DNA of 64,000 bases from Elioraea tepida. Its GTDB lineage: Bacteria > Pseudomonadota > Alphaproteobacteria > Acetobacterales > Acetobacteraceae. The translations under genes were made by a program, and so were the position numbers. The stretch lies in NCBI RefSeq assembly GCF_019203965.1, contig NZ_CP076448.1, positions 2,619,001 to 2,683,000 of the forward strand. Reading direction: 5' to 3'. The notes below the pieces were generated by a model. It saw only the letters and a program-made list of their open reading frames with translations, did not search any database and was not told the DNA's origin. The first letter of the stretch is position 1. Every line of letters begins with the position of its first letter. Positions 7,976-17,735 of this stretch are shown one piece after another.

Positions 7976-10329
7976 GGCACACGAGCCCTCTCGACCCTCA
8001 GCGCATTCAGGATGACGGTCACGGACGACGCTGCCATCGCAACGGCCGCAACCAGCGGAGTGACGAGCCCGGCTACGGCAAGCGGCACCGCGAGAGCGTT
8101 GTAGGCGAGCGAGATCGCGATGTTCTGACGCACCAGCCGCGCCGCGAAGCGCGCCACATCGATCGCCCAAGGGATGGACGCCAGGCGCTTGCCCTGGAAC
8201 ACGAGGTCGGCGGAGGCTTGCGCGATGTCAGCCCCGCTTGCCGGAGACGCGGAGACATGGGCGGCTGCAAGCGCAGGCGCATCATTGAGCCCGTCCCCGA
8301 CCATCAGCACACGATGGCCCGCTGCGCGCAGCTCAGCAAGCCGTGCGAGTTTCGCACCCGGGTCGGCGCCCGCGCGCCACTGCGAGATATCGGCTGCACG
8401 CGCCGCAGCCTCGACGGCCGCAGGTCGGTCACCCGAGAGGAGTTCGACCTCCAATCCAGCCCGGCGAAGTGCTGCCACCGCCTCCCCTGCGTCCGCCCGC
8501 AGCGCGTCGGCGAAGCGGAAGACAACCGGGGAGCGACCGGGAACAGCAAGCCAGAGCTCCATCCCATCGCCCGCGATCGCGCCCGCGAAGCGTGCGTTAC
8601 CGAGCCGAACCGTTCCAGAGGGCGTCGCACGCGACAGCCCCTGCCCAGGATGCTCGACCACACCCACCGCCGCCGCGACGCCTGCAGCCTGTGCCAAGGC
8701 CCGCGCAAGCGGATGGCGGCTCGCAGCCGCAAGCGACCCTGCGAGCACGAGATCGTCGTCCGACCAGTCGCCCGGAAGCAAGCTTGGCTGTCCGCGCGTC
8801 AGTGTCCCGGTCTTGTCCAGCACCGCGACATCGGCCTCCGCGAGGCGATCGAGCGCGGAACCTGATGCAATGAGCACACCACCTCGCATCAGCCGACCTG
8901 CAGCGGCTACGTGGACGGCCGGCACAGCGATCCCGAGCGCGCACGGGCAGGTGATGATCAGCACCGCGACGGCATTGACGAGAGCCGGCTGCCAGGCAAG
9001 ATCGAACCACACCCACCAGAGCAGGAAGGTTGCGGCGGCGACAAGGTGAACCACCGGCGTGTACCAGCCTGCCACGCGGTCTGCCAAGGCTCGGATGCGC
9101 CCTCGGTCGGCCTCCGCCGCCTCCATCATCCGCACGATTGACGCGAGCACGGTGCTGGTCCCCGAGGCCGTGACACGCACGGTGAGCGGGGCGGCAAGGT
9201 TGAGCGTCCCGGCCTCGACGGTGTCACCGGGCGCCGTGGGACGGGGAATGCTCTCGCCGGTGAGGAGCGACATGTCGATCTCGGAACGTCCAGCGAGCAC
9301 GACCCCGTCAACCCCGATCCGCTCGCCGGCAGCGACGAGAACGCGTTCGCCAACCCGGACGGCATCAGGGGCGCGCGGCCGTGCGATGCCGTCGTCCCCC
9401 AGCACCGAGACCGGAGCGCGACTGAGCGCAAGCAGCTCCGCCGCTGCTCGGCGAGCGCGTGCGCGCACTCGCCGGTCGAGGAAGCGGCCGACCAGAAGCA
9501 GCAAGAGCAGCGTCACCGCGCTGTCGAAATAAGCGTAAGGACCGCCGCGGACCGTCTCGGAAAGGCTCATCGCCGCGGTGAGCAGCACGCCGAGGCTGAT
9601 CGGAACGTCCATGTTGGTCCGCCCCGCGCGCAGCGCGCCGAGTGCGGAGGTGTAGAACGGCAGGCCGCACCAGAGGATGGCGGGAAGCCCGATCAGCGCT
9701 GCGATCCAGTGCATCAGGTCGCGGGTCGCAGGCCCCATGTCGCCGCTCGCATGCCCCGTCCAGACGGCGACAGAGACGAGCATCACATTCATCGCGGCGA
9801 AGGCAGCGACACCCATCGCGCGCATCAGACGCCGGGTCTCATCGTCATCGGCCGAGGCAAGACAGGACGGATCGAACGGCGCCGGGGTGAAGCCAAGCGT
9901 GGCCAGCCGCGCGCCGAACGCATCGGCCCGCTCGGCTGGCCCGCGCCAGCGAATGGTGAGGCGACGCGTTGACAGCGCCTGCCGCGCCCAGGTCACGTCC
10001 GGCTCCTGCGCCAGCACCTGCTCGATCAGCCACGCGCAGGCCGCGCAGGTGACCCCGCCGACGAGCAAGGTGAGCTCATGCCCGCCCTTGCCGTCCGGCA
10101 CGGCGCGCGCGGCGAGATCATGGCGCGGTGCGTCCGGGTCCGGCCGTGGGGGCGAAGCGGAGGCGCGCGCGTAAAACGCCTCGAGCCCCAGCTCCGTGAC
10201 GAGACGGTGCGCCGCCTCGCACCCGCGGCAACAAAACCGATCCGTTCCTGCGGGCAGCGGGCGCCCGCAGTGCGCACAGGCTGAGCCGGCCCGGCCGGTC
10301 GCCCGCTCGAGAAGGTCGGTTTCGGTCAT
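7963..10329 (-). CDS. ccoI: Cu+-exporting P1B-type ATPase CcoI/FixI
   Basis: The 788-residue P-type ATPase supplies copper for assembly of the cbb3 oxidase. The N-terminus has a Cys-rich segment (CAHCGRPLP then FCCRGCEAAH, residues 18-40) typical of CcoI, then a heavy-metal-associated domain with GVTCAACAW near residue 92. The core carries the TGES phosphatase loop (LLTGESIPR), the CPC metal-binding helix (ITCPCALGIA), the phosphorylation site DKTGTLT and the hinge motif MVGDGLNDAPAL. Eight membrane helices are expected. It sits 27 bp after ccoH and overlaps ccoS. The cluster context favours CcoI over a general CopA. Confidence 0.95.
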   Translation of the reverse strand: MTETDLLERATGRAGSACAHCGRPLPAGTDRFCCRGCEAAHRLVTELGLEAFYARASASPPRPDPDAPRHDLAARAVPDGKGGHELTLLVGGVTCAACAWLIEQVLAQEPDVTWARQALSTRRLTIRWRGPAERADAFGARLATLGFTPAPFDPSCLASADDDETRRLMRAMGVAAFAAMNVMLVSVAVWTGHASGDMGPATRDLMHWIAALIGLPAILWCGLPFYTSALGALRAGRTNMDVPISLGVLLTAAMSLSETVRGGPYAYFDSAVTLLLLLLVGRFLDRRVRARARRAAAELLALSRAPVSVLGDDGIARPRAPDAVRVGERVLVAAGERIGVDGVVLAGRSEIDMSLLTGESIPRPTAPGDTVEAGTLNLAAPLTVRVTASGTSTVLASIVRMMEAAEADRGRIRALADRVAGWYTPVVHLVAAATFLLWWVWFDLAWQPALVNAVAVLIITCPCALGIAVPAVHVAAAGRLMRGGVLIASGSALDRLAEADVAVLDKTGTLTRGQPSLLPGDWSDDDLVLAGSLAAASRHPLARALAQAAGVAAAVGVVEHPGQGLSRATPSGTVRLGNARFAGAIAGDGMELWLAVPGRSPVVFRFADALRADAGEAVAALRRAGLEVELLSGDRPAAVEAAARAADISQWRAGADPGAKLARLAELRAAGHRVLMVGDGLNDAPALAAAHVSASPASGADIAQASADLVFQGKRLASIPWAIDVARFAARLVRQNIAISLAYNALAVPLAVAGLVTPLVAAVAMAASSVTVILNALRVERARVPWTH

Positions 10330-10356
10330 CGGTCCGACCGCCTCATCGCGCTTGCC

Positions 10357-10857
10357 TCACCTCGCCACGAAACGCTGGCGGAAATCGACCGGCCCATCAC
10401 CGTCACGTCGTGCCTCGAGGCGAACCTCCCATTGCCCCGGTTTAGGCAAGGCGATCGGCGCGACGTATCGACCGGCCCCTGTTTGCGTAAAACTTAGCCT
10501 CAGCGGCTTCGGCGTCTCGAGCGGGCGGATCAGCACGGCGTCGAGCGACAGCTGGTCAAGCGGCGTCGAGCGCGAATCCTCGGCGATCAGCACCACGCGA
10601 CCGGCCAGACGATCGGACGGACCAGCCTCCCACTCCAGCGAGAAGCGCCAACCGATGCGCGCCTGGCGCTCCGCTTCCGCGAGCACCTCATTGTAGAGAC
10701 GCCCTCGCTCATAGGCACGGTCCACGGTCGTGCCGGTGAAGGTGGACAGAGCGAGCCAAACCATGACGGCATTGACGACGATGACGACCCCCATGCCGCC
10801 GACGAAGGCCATCGGGATCCAACGGTCACGTCTCGGCGAGCCAGTCGGCGCAGTCAT
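10357..10857 (-). CDS. ccoH: cbb3 oxidase assembly protein CcoH/FixH
   Basis: The 166-residue protein has one N-terminal membrane helix (MAFVGGMGVVIVVNAVMVWL) and the FixH signature VDRAYERGRLYNEVLAEAER just after it. A periplasmic beta-rich domain follows. FixH/CcoH is required for stable assembly of the oxidase and associates with the subunits. The ATG overlaps the ccoG stop by 4 bp, indicating translational coupling. Confidence 0.93.
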   Translation of the reverse strand: MTAPTGSPRRDRWIPMAFVGGMGVVIVVNAVMVWLALSTFTGTTVDRAYERGRLYNEVLAEAERQARIGWRFSLEWEAGPSDRLAGRVVLIAEDSRSTPLDQLSLDAVLIRPLETPKPLRLSFTQTGAGRYVAPIALPKPGQWEVRLEARRDGDGPVDFRQRFVAR

Positions 10858-12356
10858 CGCTTCGGTGCGAGGAAAACGCTCGCTGTCGAGACGACGGCGC
10901 GTCCGGCCTCGTCCTGCAGCACGAAGGTGACCGGCGTGCTTTCGGCAAGTCGCGCACCGGGCGCGGCCGTGACGTGCACGCGATGGGTCGTAACCCCATC
11001 AGCCCGCGTGGCGATGAGCGGCCGCTCGTCAGGCGCGCCGACGACGGCGATCGTCACTCCGGGCAGCCCCTCGAGGCGGAGATGGTAACTCGGCTCGTCA
11101 TAGCCCTTGTTCCACACTTTGAGCGTGAAACTGTTGCGGATCGTGCCGTCCGAGAGAACAACGTAAAGGGGCGCACGATCGCGCAGAACCGCAAGCTCGG
11201 TTGTGGAGCGCAGAACGAAGGCGACGAGCATCACGAGCGCGACGGCGACAAGAACGGTCGTGTAGATGAGCGTGCGCGGGCGGATGACCCGCCATTCAGC
11301 TCGCGCTGCTGCAACACGCTCAACTCGTGCCGGGCCGGGCGGCACGGCCGAGGCCACCGCCTCTGCCCTCTGCAGATTTGTCAGCGTATCGAGGGCGATC
11401 AATCCACGCGGGCGGCCCACCCGGTCCATGATCTGGTTGCAGGCGTCGATGCAGAGCCCACAGCCGATGCATTCGAGCTGCTGGCCGTCGCGGATATCGA
11501 TCCCGGTGGGGCAGACATTGACGCACTGACGGCAGTCGACGCAGTCGCCACGTCCCTCCCAGGTCTCGCCCTGTTTGTGCTTGCCACGCGGCTCCCCTCG
11601 CCAGGCGCGGTAGGAGACGACGAGGCTGTGCTCGTCGAGCATGGCTGCCTGGAAGCGCGGCCAGGGGCACATGTAGGTGCAGACCTGCTCACGCGCCCAG
11701 CCTGCGAGCGCGTAGGTGGTGAAGGTGAGGATGCCAAAGAATGCGTAGGTCCAGCTCCCCGCCTCGCCTGTGACGATGGCACGAAGCGTGGTTGGTGCAT
11801 CGCCCACGTAGAGAACAAATGCCCCGCCGGTTGCTGCGGCGATCACGAGCCAGACGGTGTGCTTGGCGATCTTCCTGGTCCAGTAGGCGGCGTTGCGCGG
11901 GCCCTGGTCGAGCCGCAGGCGTGCGTTCCGGTCCCCCTCGATCCGGCGTTCGACCCAGAGATAGAGGTCCGTCCAGACAGTTTGTGGGCAGGCGTAGCCG
12001 CACCACACGCGGCCGAATAAGGAGGTGACGAGAAACAGAGACACAGCCGCGAGGATCAGCAGGCCGGTGACGAAGTAGAGCTCGTCCTGCCAGATCACGA
12101 TCGGCCCGAGATAGAAGCGGCGGCCTGCGAGATCGACGAGCAGAAATTGATCAGGCGCATCGCCGGGACGCGGCCAGCGGATCCAAGGCGTGATGTAGTA
12201 GGCGGCAAGGGCCAAGATCAGGAACGCCCATTTTGCGGCACGGAACCGGCCGTTCACGCGAGCAGGATAGACCTTGATCCTCTTGGCGTAGAGCGAGCTC
12301 GGGGGGCTCAGCGGCGCCTCCGCCGGCGTCGTGCGTGTCGGCGCCTCGATGGTCAT
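10854..12356 (-). CDS. ccoG: cbb3 accessory iron-sulfur protein CcoG/FixG
   Basis: The 500-residue membrane protein has an N-terminal multi-helix region (WIRWPRPGDAPDQFLLVDLA, then GRVWCGYACPQTVWTDLYLW). A double ferredoxin-type cluster region follows: CVDCRQCVNVCPTGIDIR and LECIGCGLCIDACNQIMDR. The C-terminal half has an Ig-like FixG domain. CcoG has been described as a cupric reductase assisting CcoI-linked copper delivery. The gene follows ccoP and overlaps ccoH. Confidence 0.95.
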   Translation of the reverse strand: MTIEAPTRTTPAEAPLSPPSSLYAKRIKVYPARVNGRFRAAKWAFLILALAAYYITPWIRWPRPGDAPDQFLLVDLAGRRFYLGPIVIWQDELYFVTGLLILAAVSLFLVTSLFGRVWCGYACPQTVWTDLYLWVERRIEGDRNARLRLDQGPRNAAYWTRKIAKHTVWLVIAAATGGAFVLYVGDAPTTLRAIVTGEAGSWTYAFFGILTFTTYALAGWAREQVCTYMCPWPRFQAAMLDEHSLVVSYRAWRGEPRGKHKQGETWEGRGDCVDCRQCVNVCPTGIDIRDGQQLECIGCGLCIDACNQIMDRVGRPRGLIALDTLTNLQRAEAVASAVPPGPARVERVAAARAEWRVIRPRTLIYTTVLVAVALVMLVAFVLRSTTELAVLRDRAPLYVVLSDGTIRNSFTLKVWNKGYDEPSYHLRLEGLPGVTIAVVGAPDERPLIATRADGVTTHRVHVTAAPGARLAESTPVTFVLQDEAGRAVVSTASVFLAPKR

Positions 12357-12375
12357 CGCTTTCTCTCAACCTTCC

Positions 12376-13245
12376 CTACTCGCCGCCACCAAGAGTGTGC
12401 ACATAGACCGCGAGCATCTTGATTGTCGCCGCGTCGAGGCGACTGCCCCAGGCAGGCATCACCCCCATGCGAGGATTGGTGATCTGCGCGACGATCTCCG
12501 CTTTCGTTCCGCCGTAAAGCCAAATCGCATCGTTCAGCGCGGGCCCTCCCACAGCACGCACGCCCTCACCCCTCTCGCCATGACAGGAGACGCAGTTTTC
12601 CGCGTAGACCTCTTCGCCACGCCTCGCCGCTGCCTGATCCGTCGCGCGGTTCGAAAGGGACAGCACGAACTCCGCGACATCATTGATCTGCCCGCGGCTG
12701 AGAATGCCGCCATAGACCGGCATCTGGCTGATCCGGGCCTCCACACTCTGGGCGTTGCGGATGCCATGGACGATGGTGAAGTGGATGTCCTCGAGGCTGC
12801 CGCCCCAGATCCACTCATCGTCCACGAGCGCCGGGAAGCCCCCGGTGGCTCCCTGGCCGCCTGAACCATGGCAGCCCGCGCAGTTGTCGGCGAAGGCCAC
12901 GCGGCCGCCCGCGATCGCGTAGGCCAGCAACTCGCTACTGTGCCTAATCTCGTCGAGGGAGGCGCCGCGGATCCGATCGAGGAAGGGTGCCTGCTCCGCC
13001 CTTGCCACCGTCATCTGTTCCACGATCGCCGCGCGCTGTGTCCAGCCTGTCAACCCCCGGAAATGGCCCGAGAAACCGGGAAACGACGGATACAACAGCG
13101 CCCATACTGCCGACCACGCGATCGTCGCGTAGAAGATGTAGAGCCACCATCTCGGCAGGGGCGTATTGAGCTCCTTAATACCGTCCCACTCGTGCCCGGT
13201 CGTGGTCTTCCCGGTCAGGCTGTCCTTCTCGATCTTCGTCGGCAT
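12376..13245 (-). CDS. ccoP: cbb3 oxidase diheme subunit CcoP
   Basis: The 289-residue subunit has one membrane helix (PRWWLYIFYATIAWSAVWAL, residues 31-50) and two cytochrome c domains. The heme-binding motifs are CAGCH (122-126) and CVSCH (218-222), and candidate axial Met ligands lie in QMPVYGG (175) and MGVMPAWG (263). It passes electrons from cytochrome c to CcoO. The start at 13245 gives MPTKIEKDSLTGKTTTGHEW, the usual CcoP N-terminus, and a longer open frame upstream is a shadow over ccoQ. The end is 19 bp before ccoG. Confidence 0.96.
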   Translation of the reverse strand: MPTKIEKDSLTGKTTTGHEWDGIKELNTPLPRWWLYIFYATIAWSAVWALLYPSFPGFSGHFRGLTGWTQRAAIVEQMTVARAEQAPFLDRIRGASLDEIRHSSELLAYAIAGGRVAFADNCAGCHGSGGQGATGGFPALVDDEWIWGGSLEDIHFTIVHGIRNAQSVEARISQMPVYGGILSRGQINDVAEFVLSLSNRATDQAAARRGEEVYAENCVSCHGERGEGVRAVGGPALNDAIWLYGGTKAEIVAQITNPRMGVMPAWGSRLDAATIKMLAVYVHTLGGGE

Positions 13246-13262
13246 CGTTTGCCTCGATCCCT

Positions 13263-13463
13263 TCAGCCCCGGTCCGCCGCGCATTGCGGCGGCGCGCCAC
13301 AGTCGCCGCCGCCGCGATCGTCGAGTGGAATCCGACCATGCGCCTCGAGCCGCCTCCTGTTCCCCGGCCAGAACGCCCACGCCACGATGCCGACGAACAG
13401 CAGAACGAACCAGAGCAGCCATGCCTGCCTCAGGAGCCCGTAGTTCGCCGCAAGCCACTCCAT
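13263..13463 (-). CDS. ccoQ: cbb3 oxidase small subunit CcoQ
   Basis: The 66-residue protein has a single membrane helix (LLWFVLLFVGIVAWAFWPGN) followed by a polar tail (RRRLEAHGRIPLDD). This is the classic CcoQ/FixQ pattern. CcoQ stabilises the CcoP-CcoNO interaction in related bacteria. It lies between ccoO (9 bp) and ccoP (17 bp). Confidence 0.9.
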   Translation of the reverse strand: MEWLAANYGLLRQAWLLWFVLLFVGIVAWAFWPGNRRRLEAHGRIPLDDRGGGDCGAPPQCAADRG

Positions 13464-13472
13464 ATTCGCCTC

Positions 13473-14198
13473 CTACTGCCTGAGCTGCTCCGGGGTGACC
13501 TCGGCGAAGTTCACAAGCGTGCCGAGCATCTGCAGGTAAGCGATGAGAGCATCCATCTCCGTCACTACGCTTGGGTTGCCGTCGAACGCTGCCTGCACGG
13601 CCTTCGGATAGCGCGCAAGCAGGCCGGTCGCATCGGCATCAGGGTTCGCCTGCGCGATCAGATCGGCGCGCGCATTCGCGATCATCTCCTCCGTGTAAGG
13701 CACCCCGATCGCCCGGAGCGCCCGCAAGTGATCGGCGATCCCGTCAAACTTGAGTGGCCTCAGGAGGAACCCGTAGGGCGGCATGATGCTCTCGGGAACG
13801 ACGCTGCGCGGATCGACGAGATGGGCGTAGTGCCACTCGTTCGAATACTTCCCACCGACTCGGGCAAGATCGGGTCCGGTACGTTTCGACCCCCACTGGA
13901 ACGGATGATCGTACATGCTTTCGGCAGCGAGCGAGTAATGCCCGTAGCGTTCAAGCTCGTCCCGGAACGGTCGTATCTGCTGGCTGTGGCAAGTGTAGCA
14001 CCCCTCTCTCAGGTAGATGTTGCGCCCGGCGAGCTCGAGGGGGGAGTAGGGCCGGACGCCCTCGACGCGCTCGATAGTCGTCTCGATCGTGAATAGCGGC
14101 ACAATCTGCACAAGCCCGCCGATCGACACCGTGACAAGCGTCAGGACGGCAAGGAGGATGACGTTTTTCTCGATGACTTCGTGACGAATCATCACCAT
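13473..14198 (-). CDS. ccoO: cbb3 oxidase monoheme subunit CcoO
   Basis: The 241-residue subunit has an N-terminal membrane anchor ([20 protein letters not shown]) and a single cytochrome c site, CYTCH at residues 67-71 inside [20 protein letters not shown]. It relays electrons from CcoP to CcoN. The start is the ATG at 14198, and a second in-frame ATG at 14192 has a slightly better spaced GGGAGC, so either may be used. It is 10 bp after ccoN. Confidence 0.96.
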   Translation of the reverse strand: MVMIRHEVIEKNVILLAVLTLVTVSIGGLVQIVPLFTIETTIERVEGVRPYSPLELAGRNIYLREGCYTCHSQQIRPFRDELERYGHYSLAAESMYDHPFQWGSKRTGPDLARVGGKYSNEWHYAHLVDPRSVVPESIMPPYGFLLRPLKFDGIADHLRALRAIGVPYTEEMIANARADLIAQANPDADATGLLARYPKAVQAAFDGNPSVVTEMDALIAYLQMLGTLVNFAEVTPEQLRQ

Positions 14199-14208
14199 CG
14201 CTCCCGTC

Positions 14209-15693
14209 TCACTCGGCTGCCACCGGGGCGATTGCCCTTCGTTTCGCGGGCAGCACCTCCATTTCCCTCACTGTCTTCCAGAGGTTGTAGACCATGATCA
14301 ATGCGCCGGTGAGGTAGAAGATGCCGCCAATCGCGCGGATGACATAGTAAGGATGCATGGCTGCGACCGTCTCGATAAAGGAATATTGTAGAAAACCGAA
14401 CTCGTCGTAGGCGCGCCACATCAGGCCCTGCATGATGCCGGAGACCCACATCGCCGTGATGTAGAGCACGATGCCCAACGTCGCGATCCAGAAGTGCCAC
14501 GCAACAAGCTTCTGCGAATAGAGCTCCCGCTTTCTCCACAGCACCGGAACGAGATAGTAGAGAACGCCGAAGGTGATGAATCCCACCCACCCCATTGCGC
14601 CCGAATGCACATGGCCAACCGTCCAGTCGGTATAGTGGCTGAGGGCGTTGACGGCCTTCACGCTCATCACAGGCCCCTCGAAGGTGCTCATCCCGTAGAA
14701 GGCGACGGCGGTCACCGAGAAGCGCAGCCCCGGGTTGGTGCGCAGCTTGTCCCATGCCCCCGAGAGCGTCATGATGCCGTTGATCATGCCGCCCCAGGAC
14801 GGCATCCACAGCATCACCGAGAAGATCATCCCGAGCGTCTGCGCCCAGTCAGGCAGGGCCGTGTAGTGCAGGTGGTGCGGCCCCGCCCAGATGTAGAGAA
14901 AGATTAGCGACCAGAAATGGACGATCGACAACCGGTACGAGTATACAGGACGCTCCGCCTGCTTGGGAATGAAGTAGTACATCATCCCAAGAAAGCCCGC
15001 CGTTAGGAAGAAACCGACGGCATTGTGGCCATACCACCACTGGATCATCGCGTCCTGGACGCCGGCGGGGATCGTGTAGCTCTTCGCGCCGGCGAGGCTC
15101 ACGGGAATTTGGAGATTGTTGCCAATATGCAGCATTGCGATAGTGACAATGAAAGCGAGGTAGAACCAATTCGCGACATAGATGTGCGGTTCCTCCCGCT
15201 TCATGATCGTGCCGACAAAGACGACGAGGTACACGACCCATACGAATGTCAGGAGAAGGTCGACGTACCATTCCGGCTCGGCGTATTCCTTGCCCGATGT
15301 TACGCCCATGACGTATCCGGTCGCGGCGAGCACGATGAACGTCTGATAGCCGAAGAAGAGGAACCAGCCGGCCTCCGCGCCGCCGAACAGGCGTGTGCGA
15401 CACGTCCGCTGCACGACGTAGAGCGACGTGCCCAGCAAGGCATTGCCACCGAAGGCGAAGATCACCGCGCTCGTGTGCACAGGCCTGAGCCGCCCGAACG
15501 TCGTGTACTCGAGGTCGAGATTGAGCGCGGGAAAAGCGAGCTGCCAGGCGATCACCGTCCCCATCAGGAATCCGATGACACCCCAGAACACCACCGCAAC
15601 CATGAAGGCGCGGACGACATCCTCGACATAGTCGGCCGACCGCGCGATCGCGTGACCGCCCGCCTCTTTCCTTATTGCCGCCTCTGCCGCCAT
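14209..15693 (-). CDS. ccoN: cbb3 oxidase catalytic subunit CcoN
   Basis: The 494-residue heme-copper oxidase subunit I, type C, has twelve membrane helices. Metal-ligand histidines are visible: H73 in [10 protein letters not shown] (low-spin heme), H223 in [11 protein letters not shown] and HH273-274 in [11 protein letters not shown] (CuB), and H361/H363 in [14 protein letters not shown] (the two hemes). The [13 protein letters not shown] helix carries the tyrosine typical of the cbb3 active site. It reduces oxygen to water with high affinity and pumps protons. A GGGGGA Shine-Dalgarno lies just before the ATG. An FNR/FixK-like box lies about 90 bp upstream. Confidence 0.97.
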   Translation of the reverse strand: MAAEAAIRKEAGGHAIARSADYVEDVVRAFMVAVVFWGVIGFLMGTVIAWQLAFPALNLDLEYTTFGRLRPVHTSAVIFAFGGNALLGTSLYVVQRTCRTRLFGGAEAGWFLFFGYQTFIVLAATGYVMGVTSGKEYAEPEWYVDLLLTFVWVVYLVVFVGTIMKREEPHIYVANWFYLAFIVTIAMLHIGNNLQIPVSLAGAKSYTIPAGVQDAMIQWWYGHNAVGFFLTAGFLGMMYYFIPKQAERPVYSYRLSIVHFWSLIFLYIWAGPHHLHYTALPDWAQTLGMIFSVMLWMPSWGGMINGIMTLSGAWDKLRTNPGLRFSVTAVAFYGMSTFEGPVMSVKAVNALSHYTDWTVGHVHSGAMGWVGFITFGVLYYLVPVLWRKRELYSQKLVAWHFWIATLGIVLYITAMWVSGIMQGLMWRAYDEFGFLQYSFIETVAAMHPYYVIRAIGGIFYLTGALIMVYNLWKTVREMEVLPAKRRAIAPVAAE

Positions 15694-15781
15694 GCTTCCC
15701 CCAGTCCCTCACGCGCGTGGCGAACGCCACGCCGGCCCGCTGAGCCGGCCCTCACGGTGCTCGTGTTGCGGCGGCGCAGCA

Positions 15782-15795
15782 TTGACATGCATCAA
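15782..15795 (-). promoter_or_regulatory. FNR/FixK-type operator upstream of ccoN
   Basis: The 14-bp sequence TTGACATGCATCAA matches the TTGAT-N4-ATCAA FNR/FixK box with one mismatch, at the fifth position. It lies 89-102 bp before the ccoN start and 104-117 bp before the divergent DUF2189 gene. cbb3 operons are commonly activated by FNR/FixK under low oxygen, so the position fits. The call is sequence match plus context only. Confidence 0.7.
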
Positions 15796-15898
15796 GGTAT
15801 CTTGCCGTTTGCCGGGCCACACAGGAGAAGCTTCAGACTACGCCAGCGGACGTGAGGGCGGGCGTTTCTGGTTCGCATCGACACGACGAGGCACGCGC

Positions 15899-16675
15899 AT
15901 GACCGACGAGGCCATCGAGGTTTTCGCTCACGCCGCGCCGCGGATCAGACGCGTTGCCGTCGATCGCCCCTGGGCCTGGCTCGCCGCCGGCTGGCGCGAC
16001 GTGACGGCAGCGCCACGCGTGAGCCTCGCCTACGGGGCGCTGATCGTCGTGATTACCTATCTCCTGCTTTTCCTCCTGCTGCAGGCGGGGGTGTTCTGGC
16101 TCGTCCTGCCGCTGACGGCAGGGTTCTTCTTCACGGCGCCTTTGCTCGCGGTCGGCCTCTACGAGACAAGCCGGAGGCTTGCCGCAAGGGAGCCGGTCAG
16201 TCTCGCACGCGCCCTTGCCGCCTACAGGCGAAACGGCACCCAGCTCTCCTTCATGGGTGTGATGCTCGGGCTGCTACACCTCGGCTGGATCAGGCTTGCC
16301 TTGCTCCTCTTCGCCGTCTTCTTCGGCGTCGGCTTCAACCCGAGCTGGGAAACCCTCGTCATCAAGCTGATGGCGCCGAGCGCGATCCCGTTCTGGATCG
16401 CGGGCAGTGCCGTCGGTGCCGTTCTCGCCGCGCTCGTGTTCGCGATCTCCGCCGTCTCGATCCCCATGCTGCTCGATCGCGATGTGAACGTCTTCGTAGC
16501 CGTGGCGACCTCCTTCGCCGTTGTGCGCGAGAACTGGCCGGCGATGACGCTCTGGGCGGGGCTCATAGTTGCCTTCACCCTCTTCGGCGTCATCCCGTTC
16601 TTTCTGGGACTTACGGTGACGATGCCGCTGGTCGGGCACGCCACATGGTACGCCTACAAGGATTTGGTCGAGTAG
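15899..16675 (+). CDS. DUF2189 integral membrane protein
   Basis: The 258-residue protein has a soluble N-terminal 45 residues and then about six membrane helices. Its family-like segments are VDRPWAWLAAGWRDVTAAPR, TAPLLAVGLYETSRRLAARE, PVSLARALAAYRRNGTQL and PLVGHATWYAYKDLVE at the C-terminus. DUF2189 genes often sit beside cytochrome oxidase genes, but their role is not established. The ATG at 15899 fits the usual start, and an upstream extension in the same frame has no family similarity. The gene shares the intergenic region and FNR-like box with ccoN. Confidence 0.85.
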   Translation: MTDEAIEVFAHAAPRIRRVAVDRPWAWLAAGWRDVTAAPRVSLAYGALIVVITYLLLFLLLQAGVFWLVLPLTAGFFFTAPLLAVGLYETSRRLAAREPVSLARALAAYRRNGTQLSFMGVMLGLLHLGWIRLALLLFAVFFGVGFNPSWETLVIKLMAPSAIPFWIAGSAVGAVLAALVFAISAVSIPMLLDRDVNVFVAVATSFAVVRENWPAMTLWAGLIVAFTLFGVIPFFLGLTVTMPLVGHATWYAYKDLVE

Positions 16676-16955
16676 ACATTATCCGAGTTCTGGTGCGAAT
16701 CGTGACCGTTACAGATTTTCCGAGAAACGGCGGTTGACGCCACACGGCTTGGGCAGTTCCGGCTGACCTGGAACGGACGATCGGGAGGCGCATACGCTAT
16801 GCGGCCTCGCCAGTTCCTTACCTTTCCCACGGGCCGTTGTCGGCGGTAAGCCGTCCGCCCTGTCGGTAAAGACCTGAGCACGAACGGGCAGCGTTTCCTT
16901 TGCAAGGCGTCTGCCATACGCGGGCGCCGCTCGTCTGGGTGTCGCAAAACCAGGT

Positions 16956-17693
16956 TCAGGCAAGCCCCGCGGCGCGGAAAGCAAGCGCAACGAGCACTGC
17001 TGCATTAAGCAGGAGCAGTGGCACGGAGACGAGCCGCAGAGTCGGAGCGAAGCGCCGGGTGAAATACGCGCCGGCGAAGCCGACACCCATCAAAGCTGGC
17101 ATGGTTCCCGCACCAAAGGCGGCCATGCTTACTGCGCCTCCAAAAGCGGAGCCGGATGCTGCTGCGGCTACAAGCGCACCGTAGAGAAGGCCGCAGGGCA
17201 GAAACCCGAGGAGCAAACCCAGGGTGAAGCCCCGTCCCCAGGTCGGATTAGCGAGACTTGGCGCGGCTCTGCGCGACACCGCCTCGCTCACGGCGGAAGG
17301 AACGCCGAAGCGGGGGAACCACGAGAGGCTCGGACAGGTCGCCTGCGCAAGTAGCAGACCAGCTCCGAGCACAAGCAAGACAGGCAGAAAGAGAGTGATC
17401 CCAGCACCATGCACGGCAACGCCCGACGCAAAGCCTGCGCCCGCGCCGAGCCCAGAGTAAGTGACGAGACGGCCGAGATGATATGGCAGGAGCGCTCCGG
17501 CGCTCAGTCGCGACAGTGTTGGCCGCGCGACGAGTCCGGCCGACACCTGCCCCAGCACGAATGGTCCGCACATCCCGGCGCAATGCGTTACGCTGCCGGC
17601 AAGACCCGCCACGAACAAGGTCGCCGCAAGCGTCGCGGTGCCTGAACCTCCGAGTGGCGTCAGATCGTGCAAGCACGAGGCAAGCCATTCCAT
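16956..17693 (-). CDS. SafE/DsbD-like six-helix membrane protein
   Basis: The 245-residue protein belongs to the SafE/UreH-like transmembrane family (PF13386-type). Two internally similar halves carry the signatures GSVTHCAGMCGPFVLGQ near residue 33 and LLLGFLPCGLLYGALVAA near 157. The Cys pairs resemble those in CcdA/DsbD thiol carriers. Relatives beside cbb3 clusters are implicated in oxidase maturation or copper handling, though 'sulfite exporter' is a common automatic label. Its placement next to the cco operon favours a respiratory role. The 280 bp downstream (16676-16955) hold no gene or terminator I can recognise. Confidence 0.75.
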   Translation of the reverse strand: MEWLASCLHDLTPLGGSGTATLAATLFVAGLAGSVTHCAGMCGPFVLGQVSAGLVARPTLSRLSAGALLPYHLGRLVTYSGLGAGAGFASGVAVHGAGITLFLPVLLVLGAGLLLAQATCPSLSWFPRFGVPSAVSEAVSRRAAPSLANPTWGRGFTLGLLLGFLPCGLLYGALVAAAASGSAFGGAVSMAAFGAGTMPALMGVGFAGAYFTRRFAPTLRLVSVPLLLLNAAVLVALAFRAAGLA

Positions 17694-17735
17694 GGAGCGA
17701 AGTTTAGGGCGGTCACGGCTGCCGCGCGAGCTCGA

